Shown here piece after piece: positions 6,133-10,655 of a DNA stretch of 10,655 nucleotides (the first letter of the stretch is position 1; each line of letters starts with the position of its first letter). Source of the DNA: Cytophagales bacterium (GTDB lineage Bacteria; Bacteroidota; Bacteroidia; Cytophagales; JAAEPT01); the NCBI GenBank assembly GCA_011524675.1, contig WTJX01000625.1, positions 1 through 10,655 on the forward strand, read 5' to 3'. Under the pieces are notes generated by a model. That model had not been told where the DNA came from. It worked only from the letters and a program-made list of their open reading frames with translations, and made no database searches. A program made the position numbers and the translations under genes.

Positions 6133-7370
6133 ATGGGAAAAAAGAACTAGACTTTGAACGTATTTACGAGACGATAGATAATATTTGTAAATCAAAAATA
6201 TTATCTAAAGACGACTTATATGTAAAAATCCTTCAATACCTCGCAAAAGCTACTAAAGAAGGAAAGGTAGTGAAGTCTAGCACATTGGCAATAGATATAT
6301 TAGGTAATAGTAAAGACCATTTGGGTGGTGTTCAAGATTCTCGCATTCGCAATAAGGTATTTAACTTACGCAAAGACTTAGATCTCTACTATCTATCAGA
6401 AGGAAAAAATGATGATATTAAAATTCAAATACCTAAAGGGAAATATAAGATTGAGTTTTCCAAGTTAAAGAACAAAACACTAAAACAATCAAAAAAAAAT
6501 AAGCTAAAGCGATTAACTACATTGTACTACATTAGTGCGGTACTTCTTGCTATGGTTGTATTCCTGTCTATATTATTGGTACGAACTCACAGCTCGTCTC
6601 ATACTAAGATAGACAAAAGTACTTTTGTAAGTAGCTTTTTAGATACTGATCAAACTCTTAATATCGCATTGGGAAGCCGAGAGCTATACTTAGAGATAGA
6701 CCATACATTGAATACAAGAAAGTATATCTTAGATACAGACTTATCATTACCTACAGACAAAGAAAAGTTTGATTCGATAAGCTCAGTGCAGACAGGGAAA
6801 AAAATTACCAATCCAAAGTTTTATCGTCATATAGACATTGAGCATATGCACATTGCCACACAGATCAACTTAGAATGGGGTTTAGCGGGTACAGAATGTA
6901 ATATCTTAGAGTCTATCATGGTTGATGATCTAAACACATTACAACATAATACCCTTTTTATCAGCAAAACGGCTTCTGGCAATTTTCATAAATTTTCTGC
7001 GCTCTTTGATAGTTCAAAATTTGTCTTCGATGACAACAATAGATTTGCTATAAAAAAGTTTTGCAGAGATGATGAATGTAGTAGGACTGTAAACTTTAAG
7101 AGTAGGGAAATGTACCTTATCATCAAAAGAAAGCTACTCCCAAATGGACGTTATGTATTGTTTTTATTATGTAACAATAGGTTTGGTTGACAAGTTGTTT
7201 TCAAACATTTACACTCTAAGGCGTTTAATGATTTTATATTGGATAGCTTTCAAGATAGCAACAAACTACCCACAGAGTTTGAGTTATTATTAAAAATAAA
7301 AGACGAGGACTTACAGTTCAAAAGCGAAACTATAGATCATAAAATCATTTACAATTCAGACAATCCTTAG
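6133..7370 (+). pseudogene. Membrane-anchored winged-helix-type transcriptional regulator, frame broken twice
   Basis: The longest intact frame is 6123-7190, but it lacks an ATG, GTG or TTG before a GTG at 6270, which would cut into the N-terminal domain. The ATG at 6133 gives only MGKKN and a stop. A -1 shift at 6138-6144 joins it to ELDFERIYETIDN and onward. An in-frame TGA at 7188-7190 is followed by 59 more open, coding-like codons (KHLHSKAFNDFI, LLLKIKDEDLQF) to a TAG at 7368. The restored product is about 412 residues. The N-terminal domain (YVKILQYLAKAT, STLAIDILGNS, DSRIRNKVFNLRKDLDLYY, IQIPKGKYKIEF) resembles the winged-helix-like domain that opens many CadC/ToxR-like and TolB-like regulators. 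A lysine-rich stretch, one membrane helix (restored residues about 129-150) and an extracytoplasmic domain with an FCRDDEC cysteine pair follow. The lysines before the helix put the N-terminus in the cytoplasm. No known ligand or target. It could be a young pseudogene, a sequencing artefact, or a recoded gene. Confidence 0.7.
6138..6144 (+). other. A_AAA_AAG slippery heptamer at the frameshift point
   Basis: Read from the ATG at 6133 the codons are GGA AAA AAG AAC TAG, so the seven bases sit in the correct phase (X XXY YYZ) for -1 ribosomal slippage. This is the same heptamer used by E. coli dnaX. A slip re-reads the final G and enters the long frame as GAA CTA GAC; the zero-frame stop follows one codon after the heptamer. 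A single lost A in the homopolymer would leave an identical sequence, so mutation or sequencing error is an equal or better explanation. Confidence 0.6.
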
Positions 7371-7377
7371 CCTAACT

Positions 7378-8607
7378 CTAAAGTGTAAATTGATAACTAA
7401 TACCCGTCTGCAAATCGGCATTATTATTCACTTTAAAATCTTGTTGAAAATAAAAGGATAAGCTATTTTTCTTAAAAAAAGAAAGCACAAAGGTATGTGT
7501 TTCTAAGGCTTGGTAAAGATGTGTTGTTCCCAAATGCCAATGAGAGGTATGTCGCTCACCTACAAAGATTGTTTCTTCAAATTCCTTCCTACGATCATAA
7601 GGACTTTGATAGTGAAAGTTCCAAGCGATAGCAAATCGCCTTCCTTTTTTCGTTTCTTTGACCAATTTTGGCTCTAGGCTAAAGCTAAACAAATAAGCAT
7701 TGGAGGTAAGCTGCAAAGCTTGACCATAATTCACTAGATTTTTTCTTAGTAGTTGTGTCCCCAAGCCTACCAATAAAAAAGAACGTTGTCCAAGAGAGTA
7801 CTCTTTTGCTATCATTTGTGAGATGCCTATATCTAAGCTGGGATTGGTTTGTGTCGTATTGATACCCATATGCATCCCTACGTTAGCATATATTTCACCT
7901 AAGAGAGGGAGCCTGGTGCTTGAATAATAAAAATAGTCGGTGGTAAAACCAGAAAAAACAAAATCATTCCGCTTTAGCTCAACGCTTTTTCCGTTTTGGT
8001 CAGTAAAGGAAATATTGGCTTTGTTAAATCCATATACCTTACGACCAAAAGGATCTTCACCTCCTTTTACATTGCTATGAAAGGCCTCTATAAAGCCATC
8101 ACTGACGATAGTGGCAAAAGGAAAGTTTCCTGCGGTAACCAAAAAAGTACGTAACGAAAATTTGATATCACTTTTTGTACTTAGAGGAAGAACTAAGGAA
8201 GGAATAAATGTCTTGATGATAGCATCGGCATGGAAAGCGCTAGAGTCATGCGACAAAGCTCTCAAAGTGGGGTTGTCTCGCTGGTGCCAAAGTGTTTGCC
8301 CTACTAATGCTCTATCTTCTGCGTGTTTGGGTCTAAAACGTTGTACATAAGGTGCCCATACATTGCCTGTGGCCATATCACATTGAAAACGAATGCGCTT
8401 GCTTGCCTCTAGCTGAAAGTGTGGATTTATCCTTGCGGAAAATAAACCTAGGCTATGGGTACTAAGCACATGGGGTGTAGCAATGTTTGCTATAGCCTTG
8501 GCAGAAAACTTTTCCTTAGCAATGCTATCAACCAGCATAAAACATAAAAGTCCAACCGTAAGGGTCAGACTTTTATAATTTTTTCTACTATCGTATTTGT
8601 CTAGCAT
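7378..8607 (-). CDS. Predicted outer-membrane beta-barrel protein of unknown function
   Basis: A 409-residue protein I do not firmly recognise. After a basic N-terminus (MLDKYDSRKNYK) comes a hydrophobic stretch, LTLTVGLLCFMLVDSIA, that fits a Sec signal peptide cleaved near residue 30. The rest alternates polar and hydrophobic residues and is rich in aromatics. Short turns separate probable strands, for example YFYYSSTRLPLLGEIYANVG, FLLVGLGTQL, AYLFSFSLEPKL and FAIAWNFHYQSP. It ends in LQTGISYQFTL, a typical closing strand of an outer-membrane barrel. A segment around residues 165-210 (FIEAFHS, then DPFGRKVYGF, then VELKRNDFVFSG) loosely recalls DUF3187-type barrels, but this is weak. It starts 4 bases after the metK stop and is probably co-transcribed with it, though a functional link is not obvious. 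Its 3' end converges on the plus-strand regulator. Confidence 0.75.
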   Translation of the reverse strand: MLDKYDSRKNYKSLTLTVGLLCFMLVDSIAKEKFSAKAIANIATPHVLSTHSLGLFSARINPHFQLEASKRIRFQCDMATGNVWAPYVQRFRPKHAEDRALVGQTLWHQRDNPTLRALSHDSSAFHADAIIKTFIPSLVLPLSTKSDIKFSLRTFLVTAGNFPFATIVSDGFIEAFHSNVKGGEDPFGRKVYGFNKANISFTDQNGKSVELKRNDFVFSGFTTDYFYYSSTRLPLLGEIYANVGMHMGINTTQTNPSLDIGISQMIAKEYSLGQRSFLLVGLGTQLLRKNLVNYGQALQLTSNAYLFSFSLEPKLVKETKKGRRFAIAWNFHYQSPYDRRKEFEETIFVGERHTSHWHLGTTHLYQALETHTFVLSFFKKNSLSFYFQQDFKVNNNADLQTGISYQFTL

Positions 8608-8611
8608 CTAT

Positions 8612-9814
8612 TTATAATCCAAAGGCTTCTTTTACCTGAGGTACATAGTCTAGTTTTTCCCAGGTAAAAAACTCTAGTCCATCTTTGGTATAAGGTTTTC
8701 TTCCCATATGTCCATATGCAGCCGTAGGAGAAAAGATTGGTTTTTTCAATCCAAACCTTTCCACGATAGCTTTGGGACGCATATCAAATAGTTGTGCTAC
8801 TTTTTGTGCTATTTCACCGTCTGTCATAGCTATATGTGCTGTGCCATAGGTATTGACGGTAATAGATACAGGCTCAGAGACACCTATAGCATAAGCTACT
8901 TGTACCAAAATTTCATCTGCCACTCCAGCAGCTACCAAATTTTTGGCTACATGCCTGCTAGCATAGGCTGCACTTCTATCTACCTTTGAAGAGTCTTTTC
9001 CAGAAAATGCTCCACCACCATGCGCACCTTTACCACCATAAGTATCTACAATGATTTTTCTACCTGTAAGTCCTGCATCTCCATGCGGACCACCAATGAC
9101 AAACTTACCCGTAGGGTTGATGTGGTATTTGGTGTTTTCGTCTAATAGCTCAGCAGGTATTACTTTCGGGATGAGGTATTTTTTTACATCTTCATTGATC
9201 TTGGCAAGCATTTGTGGCTCAGGATCAAAATCGTCGTGCTGTGTAGATACTACAATCGCTTCTACGCGGAGTGGCTTATGGTCATCGCTATATTCTATGG
9301 TTACTTGTGCCTTGCTGTCTGGTCGTAAATAGGTCATGACTTTTCCTTCTTTACGTATGCTTGCCAGCTCTTTCATTAGGCTGTGAGAAAATGCCAATGC
9401 CATAGGCATGTATTCCTCGGTTTCTTTGTTGGCATAGCCAAACATCATTCCTTGATCTCCAGCACCCTGCTCTTTGTCAACTCCAGCACCTTCATCTACA
9501 CCTTGTGCTATGTCTGGGGACTGGCTATGTAGCGAGACAATGACACCACAAGAATCTGCATCAAACTGATAGCCAGGTTCTGTATATCCTATCTTTGTGA
9601 TGGTATCTCTTACCACCTTTTGAATTTCTACATAAGCTTTGGTGGTAACTTCTCCTGCTACCAGTACTAGCCCTGTGGTAACTGTCGTTTCGCAAGCCAC
9701 CCTAGAGTTTGGGTCTTGAGCAAGCATTGCATCTAATATAGCATCGGAAATTTGATCTGATATTTTATCTGGGTGACCCTCAGACACAGACTCAGAAGTG
9801 AAGAAGTATGACAT
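8612..9814 (-). CDS. metK: S-adenosylmethionine synthetase (methionine adenosyltransferase)
   Basis: MetK makes S-adenosylmethionine from methionine and ATP, releasing phosphate and diphosphate, in the cytoplasm as a tetramer. At 400 residues it is slightly longer than the E. coli enzyme (384). The signature motifs are intact: FTSESVSEGHPDKISDQISD with active-site His14, Asp16 and Lys17; GAGDQGMMFGYA (ATP binding); LRPDSKAQV; GDAGLTGRKIIVDTYGG; and the glycine-rich loop GGGAFSGKD followed by SSKVDRSAAY. The C-terminus (TAAYGHMG, then FTWEKLDYV) is normal. The start places HPDK at the same residue numbers as in E. coli. Upstream on the same strand lies an RsmI-like SAM-dependent methyltransferase, a consumer of its product. 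I looked for a SAM riboswitch in the leader (9815-9900) and recognised none. Confidence 0.98.
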   Translation of the reverse strand: MSYFFTSESVSEGHPDKISDQISDAILDAMLAQDPNSRVACETTVTTGLVLVAGEVTTKAYVEIQKVVRDTITKIGYTEPGYQFDADSCGVIVSLHSQSPDIAQGVDEGAGVDKEQGAGDQGMMFGYANKETEEYMPMALAFSHSLMKELASIRKEGKVMTYLRPDSKAQVTIEYSDDHKPLRVEAIVVSTQHDDFDPEPQMLAKINEDVKKYLIPKVIPAELLDENTKYHINPTGKFVIGGPHGDAGLTGRKIIVDTYGGKGAHGGGAFSGKDSSKVDRSAAYASRHVAKNLVAAGVADEILVQVAYAIGVSEPVSITVNTYGTAHIAMTDGEIAQKVAQLFDMRPKAIVERFGLKKPIFSPTAAYGHMGRKPYTKDGLEFFTWEKLDYVPQVKEAFGL

Positions 9815-9893
9815 TTCTTATTTTTTAGTGTTTAAATAACTGTGAGTATGCTTTTGTTCGGCTTGTTTATGCCTTAAAAATGGATGGAACTAC

Positions 9894-10592
9894 TCAAAAG
9901 TATAATGCAAAAATAACAGGCTTTTTATGTAAATCAAGCTTTTCTTTTTTCCATTTTTCGATACTGTATGTTTTGACGAATTCTTGCTCAGAAGTAAGCT
10001 CCGCAGCGATGCACAATAGCGTTTGAGGGCTACAGGTCTTCAAAATGGTTTCCAATACATGATTGTTCCGATAAGGTGTGTCCATGAAGAGTTGCGTTTG
10101 TTTTTTCTGAAAGGCTTCTTTTTCCATCTGTTTTATTTTGCCTGCCCGTTCTTTTTGATTGATGGGTAGGTAACCATGAAACACAAATGACTGTCCGTTG
10201 AAGCCGGATGCCATGAGGGTAAGCAAAATAGATGATGGCCCTACTAGGGGTACTACTTTTCTTTGGGTTTGATGAGCTACTGCCACAGCTAGACTGCCCG
10301 GATCTGCTACTGCGGGACATCCTGCCTCTGAAATCACCCCTATGTCTGCTTTGGCATGTAGGCACATGAAGTCATATATTGCTTCAAATTTTGTCTTTTT
10401 GTTCAATACAAAAAATTCAAGCTCATCTATGACAATGCCCTGTTTGGTACTACTGATAAACCTTCTTGCAGAGCGTAAATCTTCTACCATGAAGACTTTG
10501 GTATCTTTGATCACTTGCAACACTTGTGCTGGCAAACATTGATGTGGTGGCTGGGCAGCTATCGGGCAAGGAATAAGGAGCAGGTCTGACAT
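9894..10592 (-). CDS. Short RsmI-like SAM-dependent methyltransferase (tetrapyrrole methylase fold)
   Basis: A 232-residue protein related to RsmI, which 2'-O-methylates C1402 of 16S rRNA. It has the family opening LLLIPCPI in place of the usual VPTPIGN, then MVEDLRSARRF (compare AEDTR), the SAM-binding SEAGCPAVADPG (residues 88-99, compare SDAGTPLISDPG), VPLVGPSS (114-121) and FHGYLP, and MDTPYRNN (compare ES.HR). It lacks the C-terminal extension of the 286-residue E. coli RsmI. Many Bacteroidetes carry such a short paralog beside a full-length RsmI, and its substrate may not be the same; I therefore give no symbol. The ATG at 10592 is directly followed by the first beta strand, so the start is well placed. 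metK, the source of its cofactor, follows 79 bases downstream on the same strand. Confidence 0.88.
   Translation of the reverse strand: MSDLLLIPCPIAAQPPHQCLPAQVLQVIKDTKVFMVEDLRSARRFISSTKQGIVIDELEFFVLNKKTKFEAIYDFMCLHAKADIGVISEAGCPAVADPGSLAVAVAHQTQRKVVPLVGPSSILLTLMASGFNGQSFVFHGYLPINQKERAGKIKQMEKEAFQKKQTQLFMDTPYRNNHVLETILKTCSPQTLLCIAAELTSEQEFVKTYSIEKWKKEKLDLHKKPVIFALYF
9908..9937 (-). promoter_or_regulatory. metK promoter: TTG-N19-TATTTTTG inside the end of the upstream gene
   Basis: On the minus strand TTG (9937-9935), a 19-base spacer and TATTTTTG (9915-9908) match the Bacteroidetes -33/-7 promoter in both elements and in spacing. It overlaps the last codons of the RsmI-like gene. A second box, TACTTTTG (9902-9895), lies just downstream without a matched -33. 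Transcription would start near 9900 and leave a leader of about 85 bases before the metK ATG. So metK can be expressed separately from the methyltransferase gene. Confidence 0.65.
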
Positions 10593-10655
10593 ATACTTTT
10601 TTTATTTCTAAGTGTAAAAGTAGGAAAAATAAGTTAGGGCTTAGTGTGAATACGT

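Noticed and set aside
6050..6157. Short plus-strand frame starting at the ATG at 6050, 35 mostly hydrophobic residues
   Set aside because: It overlaps the two TAnnTTTG boxes and the true N-terminus of the regulator; composition follows the T-rich promoter DNA and nothing supports translation.
7188..7190. TGA read as a sense codon (genetic code change)
   Set aside because: TGA is the natural stop of the RsmI-like gene at 9894-9896 in this window, and Bacteroidetes use the standard bacterial code, so nonsense mutation is simpler.
9815..9900. SAM riboswitch in the metK leader
   Set aside because: No recognisable SAM-I or SAM-II conserved elements or strong stems were visible; a covariance search would be needed to exclude it fully.

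Overview
The window is an AT-rich piece of a Bacteroidetes (Bacteroidota) chromosome, most like the Cytophagales or Flavobacteriia side. This rests on gene content (a uppS-bamA-OmpH envelope block, a short RsmI-like methyltransferase paralog), on promoters of the Bacteroidetes TAnnTTTG type, and on the lack of Shine-Dalgarno sites before the genes. No tRNA, rRNA, CRISPR array, insertion sequence or phage gene was seen. Most of the window is core chromosome. The clearest anomaly is one damaged or recoded regulator gene near the middle.

Region 1 (1-5885, all minus strand) is an envelope-biogenesis operon read from right to left. It begins with uppS (undecaprenyl-diphosphate synthase, the lipid carrier for peptidoglycan and polysaccharides). 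bamA (outer-membrane beta-barrel insertase, five POTRA domains) follows with no gap. Then come four Skp/OmpH-type periplasmic chaperone paralogs. They fall into two sequence types in alternating order B-A-B-A, so a B+A pair appears to have been duplicated. The last copy runs off the left edge. A 407-base non-coding, T/G-rich spacer interrupts the tandem array after the first copy.

Region 2 (5886-7370) holds the divergent uppS/regulator intergenic region, with TAnnTTTG boxes on both strands and a good inverted repeat, followed by a plus-strand gene. That gene encodes a predicted membrane-anchored one-component regulator: cytoplasmic winged-helix-like domain, one transmembrane helix, extracytoplasmic domain. 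Its reading frame is broken twice. A -1 shift lies at a perfect A_AAA_AAG heptamer just after the only sensible ATG, and an in-frame TGA lies 59 codons before the natural end. It is either a young pseudogene, a sequence-error case, or, less likely, a recoded gene.

Region 3 (7378-10592, all minus strand) is a second operon-like block read right to left: a short RsmI-like SAM-dependent methyltransferase, metK (SAM synthetase) with a well-formed promoter inside the end of the upstream gene, and a predicted outer-membrane beta-barrel protein of unknown function four bases after metK. It converges on the regulator with only 7 bases between stop codons.
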